Below, piece after piece: positions 1 through 10,323 of a DNA stretch of 64,000 nt. The first letter of the stretch is position 1. Each line of letters starts with the position of its first letter. The stretch comes from Yersinia intermedia (GTDB taxonomy: Bacteria > Pseudomonadota > Gammaproteobacteria > Enterobacterales > Enterobacteriaceae). A model generated the notes under the pieces. That model was not told the DNA's origin. It searched no databases and saw only the letters and a program-made list of their open reading frames with translations. A program made the translations under genes and the position numbers. Location: contig NZ_LR134116.1 in the NCBI RefSeq assembly GCF_900635455.1, forward strand, positions 3,472,001-3,536,000, in the 5' to 3' direction.

Positions 1-304
1 AATATTAGTTGATTTCCGCTGTTTTATAACATTTCAGATACAAAATATCCCGAATATCTCCCTTCTGCGCCTTTCGGGTATAAGGCGAATCTGATAGTCA
101 GAGGAAAAGGTTACTTGTAAGGTCTTTAAGCAAAATGAAAGGTCACTGGGGGGAAAATCACTTTTTTTGCTGAATTTCTCTGCATCGGGATCTTCCACCA
201 GCCAATCTCAGTGCTATGATGGCGCGACTGCAAATTCGCAAAATAACATGGCAGCTATCCCGCTCTGATTATTAAAGAATTCCATAACTATTGAGAAAGT
301 GAAC
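1..304. other. intergenic region upstream of yajG
   Basis: No convincing gene is seen here. In related enterobacteria this is the divergent promoter region between bolA (off the left edge, opposite strand) and yajG. A short open frame on the minus strand overlaps the yajG start and looks like a shadow. The stretch should hold the yajG promoter, but I cannot pick out one convincing -35/-10 pair. Confidence 0.5.
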
Positions 305-883
305 ATGCTAAAGAAAATTCTTTTCCCGCTGTTGGCTGTTTTTATACTGGCGGGTTGTGCTGCCAGTAACAACACTCTGAATGTCACACCGAAGGTGGTA
401 TTGCCACCACAAGATCCAACACTGATGGGGATTACTATCAGTATCAATGGCGCAGATCAGCGGCAAGATGCGGCACTGGCTAGAGTAAATCGTGATGGTC
501 AACTGGTGGTATTAACCCCATCCCGTGACCTGCGTTTCCTGTTGCAGGAAGTGCTGGAAAAACAGATGACAGCTCGCGGCTATATGATTGGCACCGATGC
601 TCCAGTTGATTTGCAAATTGTAGTAAACCAACTGTTTGCAGACGTACAAGAAGGTAACCTGCGCTACAACATCACCACTAAAGCGGATATCTCCATTACT
701 GCGACCGCAAAAAATGGGAATAAACAGGTTAAAAACTACCGCGCCAGCTATAACGTTCAAGGCGCATTTACTGCGACTAACGAAAAAATCACTAATGCCG
801 TTAATACTGTGTTGAGCGACGTTATTGCAGATATGGCGCAAGATACCAGCGTCAGCGGCTTTATTAAACAAAATGCCCGCTAA
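305..883 (+). CDS. yajG: YajG family outer-membrane lipoprotein
   Basis: Predicted lipoprotein of 192 residues. A GTG two codons upstream at 299 is in frame, but the ATG at 305 gives the expected start with a short basic N terminus, hydrophobic core and lipobox LAGC with the lipidated cysteine near residue 18. The body matches E. coli YajG closely (SINGADQR, DLRFLLQEVLEKQMTARGY and a terminal FIKQNAR are visible). It lies 80 bp upstream of ampG on the same strand, the usual yajG-ampG pair. Its biochemical role is not established; the pairing with ampG suggests a cell-wall context, which is inference. Confidence 0.93.
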   Translation: MLKKILFPLLAVFILAGCAASNNTLNVTPKVVLPPQDPTLMGITISINGADQRQDAALARVNRDGQLVVLTPSRDLRFLLQEVLEKQMTARGYMIGTDAPVDLQIVVNQLFADVQEGNLRYNITTKADISITATAKNGNKQVKNYRASYNVQGAFTATNEKITNAVNTVLSDVIADMAQDTSVSGFIKQNAR

Positions 884-922
884 TCAGTTGTTCGCTTAAC
901 ATCATTATTACTGCTTAACAGA

Positions 923-952
923 ATGCTCTGCTCCAACCTTGGGGCAGAGCAT
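923..952. other. intercistronic hairpin between yajG and ampG
   Basis: ATGCTCTGC and GCAGAGCAT pair around a short CC..GG-closed loop. No T-run follows, so this is not a standard intrinsic terminator. It could stabilise the yajG mRNA 3' end or attenuate ampG expression. Confidence 0.5.
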
Positions 953-963
953 GTAGGTCTCAC

Positions 964-2442
964 ATGCCCAATCGTTATTCAAACCTTTTTACCCAACGTA
1001 ATTCTCTGATTCTTTTATTGTTGGGATTTGCTTCCGGGCTTCCCTTAGCCCTTACCGGTGGTACGCTGCAAGCATGGATGACGGTTGAAAACGTCGATCT
1101 GAGAACCATTGGTATCTTCTCTCTGGTTGGTCAGGCCTACGTTTTCAAGTTCCTCTGGTCCCCCTTGATGGACCGCTATACGCCCTCATTTCTTGGCCGT
1201 CGGCGCGGTTGGTTGGTGATAAGCCAACTATTATTAATTGCCGCTATTGTTGTCATGGGCTTTATGGAGCCGGCTAAGCATTTATGGTGGCTGGCGGCAA
1301 TCGCCGTGTTAGTGGCCTTCTGTTCTGCATCGCAAGATATTGTTTTTGATGCCTACAAAACCGACTTACTTACCGCAGAAGAACGTGGCACTGGTGCGGC
1401 AGTTTCAGTATTAGGTTATCGGTTGGCAATGCTGGTTTCAGGTGGGCTGGCACTGTGGATAGCTGATCGCTATCTTGGTTGGCAATCCACTTATTGGCTG
1501 ATGGCTGGGTTAATGCTCATTGGGGTATTTGCCACCTTATTGGCCCCCGAACCTGATATCCGTATCGCGCCACCAAAAACGTTGGAACAGGCGATCGTCG
1601 CCCCATTGCGTGATTTCTTTGGCCGCAACAATGCCTGGCTGATTCTGCTGTTAATTGTGCTGTATAAAATGGGCGATGCCTTTGCCGCAAGTTTGAGTAC
1701 CACCTTTCTGATCCGTGGTGTTGGGTTCGATGCCGGTGAAGTGGGGTTAGTGAATAAAACATTAGGACTGATTGCCACCATTATTGGCGCATTGTATGGC
1801 GGTCTGTTAATGCAGCGCCTCAGCTTGTTCCGTGCGTTGATGATATTCGGTATTTTACAAGCTATCTCGAATGTGGGTTATTGGCTGTTATCCATCACTG
1901 ACAAGAATATCTTCTCCATGGGCAGTGCCATCTTCCTGGAAAATCTGTGCGGTGGTATGGGAACTGCGGCGTTTGTCGCATTACTGATGACACTATGCAA
2001 TAAGTCATTCTCTGCGACACAATTTGCTCTGCTATCAGCGCTATCAGCCGTTGGGCGTGTTTATGTTGGCCCTATTGCGGGCTGGTTTGTTGAGACTCAT
2101 GGCTGGCCTCTCTTCTATTTATTCTCAATCGCAGCAGCCATTCCAGGGCTAATACTGCTCTATATCTGTCGCCAAACACTGGAACACACCCAGAAGACTG
2201 ATGAATTTATGCCTCGAACCGCCTTTAAAACCGCTTATCGCTGGGCACTACGCTTGTTGACCGTTGGCTGTATATTGTTAGCTGCATGGCTAATTTTACT
2301 GATAAGTAACGCACTGGATTGGACCGCCGCGCCGCACGTGGCTGATATGTTGTTACTGCGCGGTATTCAGCTCAGCGTAGTCGGGATGCTGCTGGGCGGA
2401 GTATTAGACTATCTGGCACTCAGGCGCGAAAAATTAGCCTAA
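964..2442 (+). CDS. ampG: AmpG muropeptide permease (MFS)
   Basis: Inner-membrane major facilitator of 492 residues, the same size as E. coli AmpG (491). It imports GlcNAc-anhydroMurNAc peptides from the periplasm for murein recycling and indirectly feeds AmpC induction signalling. About 12-14 hydrophobic segments are visible, with the N-terminal GFASGLPLALTGGTLQAW stretch and the DAYKTDLL motif of this family. It follows yajG on the same strand and is followed by a strong intrinsic terminator. No frameshift or truncation is seen. Confidence 0.95.
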   Translation: MPNRYSNLFTQRNSLILLLLGFASGLPLALTGGTLQAWMTVENVDLRTIGIFSLVGQAYVFKFLWSPLMDRYTPSFLGRRRGWLVISQLLLIAAIVVMGFMEPAKHLWWLAAIAVLVAFCSASQDIVFDAYKTDLLTAEERGTGAAVSVLGYRLAMLVSGGLALWIADRYLGWQSTYWLMAGLMLIGVFATLLAPEPDIRIAPPKTLEQAIVAPLRDFFGRNNAWLILLLIVLYKMGDAFAASLSTTFLIRGVGFDAGEVGLVNKTLGLIATIIGALYGGLLMQRLSLFRALMIFGILQAISNVGYWLLSITDKNIFSMGSAIFLENLCGGMGTAAFVALLMTLCNKSFSATQFALLSALSAVGRVYVGPIAGWFVETHGWPLFYLFSIAAAIPGLILLYICRQTLEHTQKTDEFMPRTAFKTAYRWALRLLTVGCILLAAWLILLISNALDWTAAPHVADMLLLRGIQLSVVGMLLGGVLDYLALRREKLA

Positions 2443-2462
2443 TAAACTGTATTAGATGACAC

Positions 2463-2491
2463 AGGCCGGTACTGATACCGGCCTTTTTTAT
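2463..2491 (+). terminator. intrinsic terminator after ampG
   Basis: Perfect stem AGGCCGGTA / TACCGGCCT with a CTGA loop, followed by a run of T. It starts 20 bp after the ampG stop. Confidence 0.92.
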
Positions 2492-2706
2492 GCACGTAAA
2501 ATAGGCCACCTGAATCCTCCACCACCCATTCATTGAGACAAGTCACAAATTTCAGTAACAGTTGCATATTGTTATTCACAAAATGAGATCCAAGTCACTT
2601 TCGACTCTTTATCCTTTCGTGCTGTAAGACTATGATGAGCGCACTTTTTGTTAAGGACTGTGTCCTTTTGTTTCCCCTGACATCTTTCAACTACACAGAG
2701 GCATTT

Positions 2707-3486
2707 ATGCGTAAAATTCTTATCGGTGCGCTCGCGCTGACAGCAATCACTTTGGCTCCAGTTGCACAAGCTGAATACCAGTGGGGTTTTGGTAATATCA
2801 GCATGAACTATCTTGACTGGACCCGAAGCACTACGCATAAATCAGGGGATTCATCACATAAAGATGACTTCGCCTATATCGAGTTAGAAGGGGGTGCAGG
2901 TTATAGCTGGGGGGAGGTTTATGGCTTCTTTGATCTAGAAAACCCATTTAATTCAAAAACAGCACAACCCGGTGATAATCAGCGCTACACCTTTAAAACG
3001 ACTGGCCGTTACTATTTAGGTGATACCGGATTCAACCTGTACGGTCACGTCTATGGCACATACTCGCTACCAAGTGCTGAAGGTAATGATTACAGTAACT
3101 TCCACGAAGTTAACACCTTGTACGGTGTTGGCTATAACGCAACGCTAGCGGGCGTGTGGATGAAGCCTTTCGTGGCATTACATTATGTTGATCAAACCTA
3201 TTATTCAGGTAATAACGGTTATGTGGTGGGTTGGGTTGCAGGATATGACTTCACCGCGTTTGATGAAAAATTCAGTATTACCAACTGGAATGAGCTTGAA
3301 TTCAACCGTGCAGAACGCTATGCGGCGGGTAACGGTGGCCGTAACGGTGTGAACGGTGCCATTTCACTGTGGTGGACACCTGTTAAGCAATTCACCACCG
3401 GTATCCAGTACCGCTATGCTTATAACAAACTGGGCGAAGACTTTTTACAAGATGCTATCATTTACTCTATTAAATATAATTTCTAG
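2707..3486 (+). CDS. Tsx/OmpK-family nucleoside-specific channel-forming outer-membrane protein
   Basis: Outer-membrane beta-barrel of 259 residues. The frame opens earlier (2632), but the ATG at 2707 has an AGAGG Shine-Dalgarno and begins a clean signal peptide (MRKILIGALALTAITLAP, cleavage after AQA). The mature part has alternating aromatic strands (YQWGFGNISMNYLDW, GAGYSWGEVYGFFDLENPF) and ends in the F-terminated YSIKYNF typical of BAM substrates. It belongs to the channel-forming Tsx / vibriophage-receptor OmpK superfamily. Substrate is probably nucleosides, by family. E. coli has tsx near nrdR, where this window has an unrelated gene. Confidence 0.85.
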   Translation: MRKILIGALALTAITLAPVAQAEYQWGFGNISMNYLDWTRSTTHKSGDSSHKDDFAYIELEGGAGYSWGEVYGFFDLENPFNSKTAQPGDNQRYTFKTTGRYYLGDTGFNLYGHVYGTYSLPSAEGNDYSNFHEVNTLYGVGYNATLAGVWMKPFVALHYVDQTYYSGNNGYVVGWVAGYDFTAFDEKFSITNWNELEFNRAERYAAGNGGRNGVNGAISLWWTPVKQFTTGIQYRYAYNKLGEDFLQDAIIYSIKYNF

Positions 3487-3493
3487 CTGAATG

Positions 3494-3540
3494 ATTCCGA
3501 GGTGGCTATTTAGATCACCTCGGAATATATTTTAATTTAC
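3494..3540 (+). terminator. terminator of the Tsx/OmpK-like gene
   Basis: An 11-bp stem, ATTCCGAGGTG / CACCTCGGAAT, begins 8 bp after the stop and is followed by a T-rich stretch. Confidence 0.8.
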
Positions 3541-3768
3541 TTTTGCACCACATATTATTTACACAAAATAAGCCTATTTACGAATTTAAAATCAGTATTT
3601 CCCATGAGTAAAAGGCTAATTACCGTTGTTTTTCCTTAACATCCGCAGTCTGGCAGCCATGTCTCACCGCCAACATATTGTTGCTATTAGTAAATTACCA
3701 CGCAAGGCAACATCTGTGACCCCCTTAACATAAAGTGTCAACAAGCCGCTGACACAATCTTAAGCATG

Positions 3769-3797
3769 TTTACAGTCTTGCAACCTTCCCGTAAAAT
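3769..3797 (+). promoter_or_regulatory. sigma70 promoter of the cyo operon
   Basis: TTTACA (3769-3774) and TAAAAT (3792-3797) are separated by exactly 17 bp, about 50 bp upstream of the cyoA ATG. The rest of the 362-bp gap 3487-3848 holds the previous terminator and AT-rich sequence. By analogy with E. coli, ArcA and Fnr sites are expected here, but I could not place them with confidence. Confidence 0.6.
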
Positions 3798-3848
3798 GCC
3801 CGCACACATGAAACGACAATAGAGCCCTTTTGTAATTGAGGTCGTTAG

Positions 3849-4805
3849 ATGAGACTTAAGAAATACATTAAAAATATGGGTATGTTGTCTTTATTTGCAG
3901 CCACGGTAATGCTCAGTGGTTGCGATATGGCATTGATGAACCCCAAAGGCGCAATCGGAGTCGAACAAAAAACACTGATACTTACTGCTATCGGTTTAAT
4001 GTTGATCGTCGTGGTTCCGGTTATTTTTATGGCGTTTGCTTTTGCATGGAAGTTCCGCGCGTCCAACAAAAGTGCGACCTACACCCCAAACTGGTCCCAT
4101 TCCAACAAAATTGAGCTTGTTGTCTGGGCTGTTCCAATCATTATCATCGCTATTTTGGCGACGATAACGTGGAAAACCTCCCACGAACTTGACCCGTTCA
4201 AACCTATCGTAGTGGCCGGTAAAGAACCGATCACGATTGAAGTGGTTTCCCTTGACTGGAAATGGCTATTTATCTATCCAGAGCAAGGTATTGCTACAGT
4301 TAATGAACTGGCCTTCCCTACTGATGTTCCGGTGAATTTCAAAATCACTTCTAACTCAGTAATGAACTCGTTCTTTATCCCTCAGTTAGGCGGGCAGATT
4401 TATGCGATGGCCGGGATGCAAACCAAGCTGCATCTGATTGCTAACGAAGCCGGTAAATACAACGGTATTTCCAGTAGCTTCAGCGGTAAAGGCTTCTCTG
4501 GTATGAAATTCACTGCGATTGCAACACCAACGCAGGAAGACTTCAACCAGTGGGTCGCACAGGTGAAAAAATCGCCGAACACCCTGAATACCACTGACGA
4601 TTTCAATAAACTGGCTGAACCGAGCGAAAATAGCCCGGTTGAGTATTTCTCCAGTGTTAAACCGGAGCTGTTTAAAGGAATTATTGGCAAGTTTATGGGC
4701 GATATGAACATGCACCAGAAAGGCGATGACATGCATAAAGGCATGGATATGAGCCAGGGCATGGATATGGGCGAACACGCCGCTCACGCCGGAGCCGAGG
4801 AATAA
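3849..4805 (+). CDS. cyoA: cytochrome bo3 ubiquinol oxidase subunit II
   Basis: Subunit II of the proton-pumping ubiquinol oxidase, 318 residues. An N-terminal lipoprotein signal ends in LSGC with the modified cysteine at residue 25. Two transmembrane segments follow, then a periplasmic cupredoxin-like domain that lacks the CuA ligands, as usual for quinol oxidases ([34 protein letters not shown]). The C-terminal ~35 residues are rich in Met and His ([14 protein letters not shown]), a feature also present in E. coli CyoA. First gene of a five-gene operon; cyoB starts 4 bp after its stop. Confidence 0.97.
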   Translation: MRLKKYIKNMGMLSLFAATVMLSGCDMALMNPKGAIGVEQKTLILTAIGLMLIVVVPVIFMAFAFAWKFRASNKSATYTPNWSHSNKIELVVWAVPIIIIAILATITWKTSHELDPFKPIVVAGKEPITIEVVSLDWKWLFIYPEQGIATVNELAFPTDVPVNFKITSNSVMNSFFIPQLGGQIYAMAGMQTKLHLIANEAGKYNGISSSFSGKGFSGMKFTAIATPTQEDFNQWVAQVKKSPNTLNTTDDFNKLAEPSENSPVEYFSSVKPELFKGIIGKFMGDMNMHQKGDDMHKGMDMSQGMDMGEHAAHAGAEE

Positions 4806-4809
4806 AACG

Positions 4810-6801
4810 ATGTTGGGAAAATTAACACTTGATGCGGTTCCACTACACGAACCAATCATTATGGTTACCGTTGCTGCAATTATTTTGGGTGGGCTAGCAT
4901 TAGTCGCCGCCTTGACCTATTTCGGTAAATGGAAATGGTTATGGAGCGAATGGCTGACTTCGGTTGACCATAAGAAAATCGGTATCATGTACATTCTGGT
5001 CGCCATGGTCATGCTGTTGCGTGGTTTTGCCGACGCCATCATGATGCGTAGCCAGCAAGCACTTGCTTCCGCAGGTGAGGCTGGCTTCCTGCCACCTCAT
5101 CACTATGATCAGATTTTCACCGCTCACGGCGTTATCATGATTTTCTTCATGGCGATGCCGTTTGTGGTTGGCCTGATGAACATAGTCGTACCGCTACAAA
5201 TCGGTGCTCGTGACGTTGCCTTCCCGTTCCTGAACTCACTGAGCTTCTGGTTCTTTGTCGTCGGGGTGGTGTTAATTAACATCTCTCTGGGAGTGGGTGA
5301 ATTCGCGGGAACCGGTTGGTTGGCCTATCCGCCACTGTCAGGTAAAGAGTACAACCCAGGTGTCGGGGTAGATTACTGGATATGGAGTCTACAGATCTCC
5401 GGTCTGGGGACCTTGCTGACCGGTGTTAACTTCTTCGCCACTATTTTGAAAATGCGTGCACCTGGCATGTCGATGATGAAGATGCCTGTCTTCACATGGG
5501 CGGCACTTTGCACCAACATTTTGATTATCGTTTCTTTCCCGATCCTGACTGTGACCGTCGCGTTACTGACCCTGGACCGTTACCTTGGCACCCATTTCTT
5601 TACCAATGATATGGGTGGCAACATGATGATGTACATCAACTTGATTTGGGCCTGGGGCCATCCAGAAGTGTACATTTTGGTCCTGCCGGTGTTTGGGGTG
5701 TTCTCCGAAGTTACCGCGACCTTCTCTAAAAAACGCCTGTTCGGTTACACCTCTTTAGTGTGGGCCACCATCGCTATCACCGTACTGTCGTTTATCGTTT
5801 GGCTACACCACTTCTTTACTATGGGATCCGGTGCCAACGTTAACGCCTTCTTCGGTATAGCCACGATGATCATTTCCATCCCAACAGGGGTGAAAATCTT
5901 CAACTGGTTGTTCACCATGTATCAGGGCCGTATTCAGTTTCACTCTGCAATGCTGTGGACCATTGGCTTCATTATCACCTTCTCTATCGGTGGGATGACC
6001 GGGGTTCTGCTGGCGGTTCCAGGTGCAAACTTCGTTCTGCACAACAGTCTGTTCCTGATTGCCCACTTCCATAACGTGATTATCGGTGGTGTGGTGTTCG
6101 GTTGCTTTGCTGGCTTGACTTACTGGTGGCCTAAGTCCTTCGGCTTTACGCTTAATGAGAAATGGGGTATCCGTGCCTTCTGGTTCTGGATCATCGGTTT
6201 CTTCGTTGCCTTTATGCCGCTGTATGTCCTGGGCTTTATGGGCATGACCCGTCGTCTGAGCCAGGATATCAATCCAGAGTTCCATGCGATGTTGATGGTG
6301 GCAGCAGGTGGTGCAGCATTAATTGCCTGCGGTATCTTGTGTCAGGTTATCCAGGTCTTCGTGAGTATCCGTGACCGCGAACAAAACCGCGATCTGACCG
6401 GTGACCCATGGGGTGGCCGTACGCTGGAGTGGTCTACCTCTTCCCCACCGCCGTTCTATAACTTCGCCGTAGTGCCTAACGTCGTCGACCGTGACGAGTT
6501 CTGGGATATGAAAGAGAAAGGCGAAGCCTACAAACGTCCGGCGAAATACGAAGAAATCCACATGCCGAAGAATACCGGTGCAGGTGTGATTATTGCTGGC
6601 TTCAGCTTGATCTTCGGCTTTGCCATGATCTGGTACATCTGGTGGCTGGCCATTATTGGCTTTGTCGGCATGATTGTTACCTGGATTGTGAAGAGCTTCG
6701 ACGAGGATGTTGATTACTATGTGCCAGTTGCAGAAGTTGAGCGCATTGAAAATCTTCATCATGAACAAATCAGCAAAGCAGGCGTGAATCATGTCAACTG
6801 A
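4810..6801 (+). CDS. cyoB: cytochrome bo3 ubiquinol oxidase subunit I
   Basis: Catalytic heme-copper subunit, 663 residues, identical in length to E. coli CyoB. The heme b ligand His106 sits in [10 protein letters not shown]. The CuB ligands with the cross-linked His-Tyr are in [12 protein letters not shown], followed by the HH pair in WLHHFFT and the heme ligands in HFHNVI. About 15 transmembrane segments are apparent. It oxidises ubiquinol, reduces oxygen to water and pumps protons. The start has a GAGGAA ribosome site inside the cyoA tail, and the 3' end overlaps cyoC by 11 bp. Confidence 0.98.
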   Translation: MLGKLTLDAVPLHEPIIMVTVAAIILGGLALVAALTYFGKWKWLWSEWLTSVDHKKIGIMYILVAMVMLLRGFADAIMMRSQQALASAGEAGFLPPHHYDQIFTAHGVIMIFFMAMPFVVGLMNIVVPLQIGARDVAFPFLNSLSFWFFVVGVVLINISLGVGEFAGTGWLAYPPLSGKEYNPGVGVDYWIWSLQISGLGTLLTGVNFFATILKMRAPGMSMMKMPVFTWAALCTNILIIVSFPILTVTVALLTLDRYLGTHFFTNDMGGNMMMYINLIWAWGHPEVYILVLPVFGVFSEVTATFSKKRLFGYTSLVWATIAITVLSFIVWLHHFFTMGSGANVNAFFGIATMIISIPTGVKIFNWLFTMYQGRIQFHSAMLWTIGFIITFSIGGMTGVLLAVPGANFVLHNSLFLIAHFHNVIIGGVVFGCFAGLTYWWPKSFGFTLNEKWGIRAFWFWIIGFFVAFMPLYVLGFMGMTRRLSQDINPEFHAMLMVAAGGAALIACGILCQVIQVFVSIRDREQNRDLTGDPWGGRTLEWSTSSPPPFYNFAVVPNVVDRDEFWDMKEKGEAYKRPAKYEEIHMPKNTGAGVIIAGFSLIFGFAMIWYIWWLAIIGFVGMIVTWIVKSFDEDVDYYVPVAEVERIENLHHEQISKAGVNHVN

Positions 6802-7405
6802 AACTCTGACTAACCACAACGTCGCCCATGCAGAGCATGGGCATCACGATGCGGGAGCGACGAAAGTCTTCGGCTTCTGGATCTACCTGATGAGCGACTG
6901 TATTTTGTTTGCGACGTTGTTCGCAACTTATGCAGTGTTGGTAAACGGGACCGCTGGCGGTCCTTCAGGGCGGGATATCTTCGATTTGAACTTTGTTCTG
7001 GTCGAAACCTTCCTGTTGTTGTTCAGTAGTATTACTTACGGCATCGCGATGCTGGGCATGAATAAAGGCCATAAAAATCAGGTTAATACTTGGTTAGGTC
7101 TGACCTTCCTGTTCGGTCTGGGCTTTGTGGCAATGGAAATCTATGAATTCCATCACCTGATTGCTGAAGGTTATGGCCCGGATCGCAGCGCGTTCCTGTC
7201 CAGCTTCTTCGCACTGGTTGCCACCCATGGTATTCACGTTACCACTGGTCTGGTCTGGATCATCATTATGATGATTCAGGTAGCAAAACGCGGTCTGAAT
7301 GAAACCAACCGTACCCGCCTGATGTGTCTGAGCTTGTTCTGGCACTTCCTGGACGTGGTGTGGATCTGTGTGTTCACCGTTGTCTATCTGTTAGGAGCCA
7401 TGTAA
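6791..7405 (+). CDS. cyoC: cytochrome bo3 ubiquinol oxidase subunit III
   Basis: Subunit III, 204 residues, five predicted membrane segments, matching E. coli CyoC throughout ([38 protein letters not shown]). The start overlaps the end of cyoB by 11 bp and its TAA shares an A with the cyoD ATG (TAATG), so translation is likely coupled along the operon. It is a structural subunit that supports stability and proton uptake of the oxidase. Confidence 0.97.
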   Translation: MSTETLTNHNVAHAEHGHHDAGATKVFGFWIYLMSDCILFATLFATYAVLVNGTAGGPSGRDIFDLNFVLVETFLLLFSSITYGIAMLGMNKGHKNQVNTWLGLTFLFGLGFVAMEIYEFHHLIAEGYGPDRSAFLSSFFALVATHGIHVTTGLVWIIIMMIQVAKRGLNETNRTRLMCLSLFWHFLDVVWICVFTVVYLLGAM

Positions 7406-7752
7406 TGAGTCATCCAACATCTAGTCACCCAACAACGACTCACGGTGGAGCCAGCCACGGTAGTTTGAAGTCATATCTTATTGGCTTCATTCTGTCGGTG
7501 ATTCTGACAGTTATTCCATTCGCTATGGTGATGAGTGGTACCGCCTCTCATACAACTATTCTGGCCACGGTGGTTGGTTTAGCTGTGGTGCAGATTATTG
7601 TGCATCTGGTGTACTTCCTGCATATGAATGGATCGTCTGAAGAACGTTGGAATCTGGTGGCGTTCCTGTTCACCGCTATGATTATCGCAATCGTTGTAGT
7701 GGGCTCACTCTGGATTATGTACAACCTCAACATCAATATGATGGTTGACTGA
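7405..7752 (+). CDS. cyoD: cytochrome bo3 ubiquinol oxidase subunit IV
   Basis: Small subunit of 115 residues with three transmembrane helices. The frame opens 81 bp upstream inside cyoC, but the ATG at 7405 overlaps the cyoC stop, has GGAG about 8 bp upstream and gives the family N terminus MSHPTSSH. Subunit IV is needed for assembly of the CuB site. cyoE follows within 11 bp. Confidence 0.95.
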   Translation: MSHPTSSHPTTTHGGASHGSLKSYLIGFILSVILTVIPFAMVMSGTASHTTILATVVGLAVVQIIVHLVYFLHMNGSSEERWNLVAFLFTAMIIAIVVVGSLWIMYNLNINMMVD

Positions 7753-7762
7753 AGAGCTGCAT

Positions 7763-8656
7763 GTGATGATTAAGCAATACCTGCAAGTAACTAAACCAGG
7801 AATTATTTTCGGCAATTTAATTTCTGTCGTTGGGGGATTTCTCCTCGCTTCCAAAGGCGTGATTGATTACCCCCTTTTTCTCGCCACCCTGATCGGTGTC
7901 TCGTTAGTTGTTGCCTCCGGGTGCGTATTTAACAACTATATCGACCGTGATATCGATCGCATCATGGAGAGAACGAAGAATCGTGTCCTGGTTAAAGGGC
8001 TTATCGATCCGAAAGTGAGCCTGATTTATGCGTCCGTACTGGGTATTGTTGGCATGCTGTTGCTCTACGTGGCCGCCAATCCATTAGCAATGGTGCTGGC
8101 GGTTATCGGTTTCGTTATCTATGTCGGGGTGTATAGCCTCTACATGAAACGTAAGTCAGTCTACGGGACATTGATCGGTAGCCTGTCTGGAGCCGCACCA
8201 CCAGTGATTGGTTACTGTGCGGTCACCGGCCAGTTCGATATGGGTGCATTGATTTTGCTGCTGATTTTCAGCTTGTGGCAGATGCCGCACTCCTATGCCA
8301 TTGCGATTTTCCGCTTTAAGGATTATCAGGCTGCCAACATTCCGGTTCTGCCGGTAATAAAAGGCATATCGGTCACCAAAAACCATATTACCTTGTATAT
8401 TCTGGCATTTATGGTTGCGACCCTGATGCTGACATTAAGTGGTTATGCCGGTTATAAGTATCTGGTCGTCGCGGCGGCGGTCAGTGTCTGGTGGCTGGGC
8501 ATGGCATTACGTGGCTACAAAGCAACCAATGACAGTGTGTGGGCGAGAAAACTCTTTGTCTTCTCTATCATTGCTATTACGTCATTGAGCGTCATGATGT
8601 CAGTTGATTTCAATGTCCCTTCCTCAGCGGCTGGATTACTGACTTACGTCGGGTAA
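7763..8656 (+). CDS. cyoE: protoheme IX farnesyltransferase (heme O synthase)
   Basis: UbiA-superfamily prenyltransferase that converts heme b to heme o for the bo3 oxidase. The conserved [10 protein letters not shown] metal-binding motif lies near residue 65, and nine or so membrane helices are seen. A TTG at 7745 and an ATG at 7766 are alternatives. I chose the GTG at 7763 because it gives the [13 protein letters not shown] start seen in relatives and has GAAGAG upstream. Length is 297 residues, E. coli 296. Last gene of the cyo operon, followed by a terminator. Confidence 0.95.
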   Translation: MMIKQYLQVTKPGIIFGNLISVVGGFLLASKGVIDYPLFLATLIGVSLVVASGCVFNNYIDRDIDRIMERTKNRVLVKGLIDPKVSLIYASVLGIVGMLLLYVAANPLAMVLAVIGFVIYVGVYSLYMKRKSVYGTLIGSLSGAAPPVIGYCAVTGQFDMGALILLLIFSLWQMPHSYAIAIFRFKDYQAANIPVLPVIKGISVTKNHITLYILAFMVATLMLTLSGYAGYKYLVVAAAVSVWWLGMALRGYKATNDSVWARKLFVFSIIAITSLSVMMSVDFNVPSSAAGLLTYVG

Positions 8657-8684
8657 TGCCAACCGCGTTGATAGATACGAATAG

Positions 8685-8722
8685 AGTGGCTGGTGGGCCT
8701 ATTACTGCCAGCCACTTTTTAT
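8685..8722 (+). terminator. cyo operon terminator
   Basis: Stem AGTGGCTGG / CCAGCCACT with a 14-nt loop followed by TTTTTAT. It starts 28 bp after the cyoE stop. Confidence 0.9.
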
Positions 8723-8815
8723 TTCCGCCCTGCCCTGCTTTTCCCTAAAATCTTGCCTGTAATACATTCTAAACATCAATAGATTTACCGGCCCCTATTA
8801 ACATCATTACAATAC

Positions 8816-8871
8816 ACACTATAGATTTCAAAGTGCGGCCAACACACCTGCACCTTGAAAGATGGCGATAT
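8816..8871. repeat. internally deleted ERIC element (mini-ERIC)
   Basis: The left arm CTATAGATTTCAAAGTGC joins directly to the right arm GGCCAACACACCTGCACCTTG and AAGATGG. The same two arms flank a full core in the complete ERIC at 17856-17981. The core with the conserved AGCTTAC/GTAAGTGA palindrome is missing. It lies just upstream of yajR. Confidence 0.7.
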
Positions 8872-8897
8872 CGTGCAGAATGTTTTTTTGAGGTGTA

Positions 8898-10262
8898 ATG
8901 AACGACAATAAAATGACTCCGCTTGAGCTTCGGGCAACCTGGGGGCTGGGTACGGTATTCTCACTGCGCATGCTAGGCATGTTTATGGTGTTGCCGGTTC
9001 TCACCACCTATGGCATGGCACTTTCCGGTGCCAGCGAAGCGCTGATCGGCATTGCGATTGGTATCTACGGATTGGCCCAAGCCATTTTCCAGATCCCTTT
9101 TGGATTAGTTTCCGATCGTATTGGCCGCAAACCGCTGATCGTTGGCGGCCTGTTAATTTTTGCGCTTGGTAGCGTAATTGCTGCTATGAGTGATTCTATT
9201 TGGGGCATTATTCTTGGCCGCGCGCTGCAAGGCTCTGGTGCCATTGCCGCCGCCGTCATGGCACTGTTGTCTGATTTGACCCGTGAACAAAATCGCACCA
9301 AAGCTATGGCCTTTATCGGCGTCAGTTTTGGTATTACCTTTGCGATTGCCATGGTGCTTGGGCCAATCGTCACCCATGCCTTTGGCCTGCATGCCCTGTT
9401 CTGGGCTATAGCCATACTGGCACTATTAGGTATTGTCATCACATTAGCTGTGGTGCCGGATGCGGATAGCCATGTACTTAACCGCGAATCGAGCATTGTC
9501 AAAGGTAGCGTCAGCAAGGTGTTGAGTAACAGTCGGTTGCTTAAACTCAATTTTGGCATTATGTGCCTGCATATTTTGCTGATGTCGAGCTTTGTCGCAT
9601 TACCGCAGATTATGGCCAATGCAGGTTTAGCCCCAGCTCAACACTGGAAAGTGTATCTGGTGACCATGTTGATTTCATTCGCGGCTGTGGTGCCATTCAT
9701 TATTTATGCTGAAGTCAAACGCCGAATGAAACAGGTCTTTATGGGCTGCGTTGCGGTGCTGTTTGCTGCCGAAATGGTGCTTTGGTCTGCCGGTCATAAC
9801 CTCTGGGTGATTATTGCTGGCGTACAATTATTCTTCATTGCGTTCAACGTGATGGAGGCTATCTTGCCATCATTGATCAGTAAAGAGTCGCCAGCCGGTT
9901 ATAAAGGCACCGCAATGGGGATCTATTCCACCAGCCAATTTATAGGTGTCGCTATTGGTGGCAGCTTGGGTGGCTGGCTATTTGGTATGGAAGGGGCAAG
10001 TATGGTGTTTGCTGGCGGTGCAGTGATTGCATTAGTGTGGTTTGCTGTCAGTACCACCATGCAGGAACCGCCGTATGTCAGTAGCCTGCGAATTACCTTG
10101 TCAGAATTGGCAGTGAAAGACTCAGCATTGGAACAGCGGCTTAAAGCTCAGCCAGGCGTGACGGAAGCGGTAGTGGTAACGGCTGAACGCAGTGCATATA
10201 TCAAAGTGGATACCAAACAGACTAATCGCAACCAGTTGGAGCAGTTAGTTAACGCGGTATAG
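8898..10262 (+). CDS. yajR: MFS transporter YajR
   Basis: Major facilitator of 454 residues, 12 transmembrane segments, with a C-terminal ~65-residue cytosolic YAM domain (ferredoxin-like fold) after the last helix, as in E. coli YajR. The motif-A sequence GLVSDRIGRKPLIVGG is intact near residue 75. A GAGGT Shine-Dalgarno precedes the ATG. Substrate is unknown; the family is grouped with drug:proton antiporters. It sits between cyoE and yajQ as in E. coli. Confidence 0.94.
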   Translation: MNDNKMTPLELRATWGLGTVFSLRMLGMFMVLPVLTTYGMALSGASEALIGIAIGIYGLAQAIFQIPFGLVSDRIGRKPLIVGGLLIFALGSVIAAMSDSIWGIILGRALQGSGAIAAAVMALLSDLTREQNRTKAMAFIGVSFGITFAIAMVLGPIVTHAFGLHALFWAIAILALLGIVITLAVVPDADSHVLNRESSIVKGSVSKVLSNSRLLKLNFGIMCLHILLMSSFVALPQIMANAGLAPAQHWKVYLVTMLISFAAVVPFIIYAEVKRRMKQVFMGCVAVLFAAEMVLWSAGHNLWVIIAGVQLFFIAFNVMEAILPSLISKESPAGYKGTAMGIYSTSQFIGVAIGGSLGGWLFGMEGASMVFAGGAVIALVWFAVSTTMQEPPYVSSLRITLSELAVKDSALEQRLKAQPGVTEAVVVTAERSAYIKVDTKQTNRNQLEQLVNAV

Positions 10263-10272
10263 GAATACATTG

Positions 10273-10303
10273 AGGTACAAAGGTGAACAGCACCTTTGTA
10301 CCT
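10273..10303. terminator. hairpin between convergent yajR and yajQ
   Basis: A perfect 13-bp stem, AGGTACAAAGGTG / CACCTTTGTACCT, with a 5-nt loop lies between the two convergent stop codons. There is no clear T-run, so it may work as a bidirectional barrier rather than a classic intrinsic terminator. Confidence 0.6.
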
Positions 10304-10323
10304 GTATATCCATCGATGCAATA

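Noticed and set aside
5803..6285. Open frames antisense to cyoB and cyoA
   Set aside because: They lie wholly inside highly conserved oxidase genes and have no recognisable protein features.
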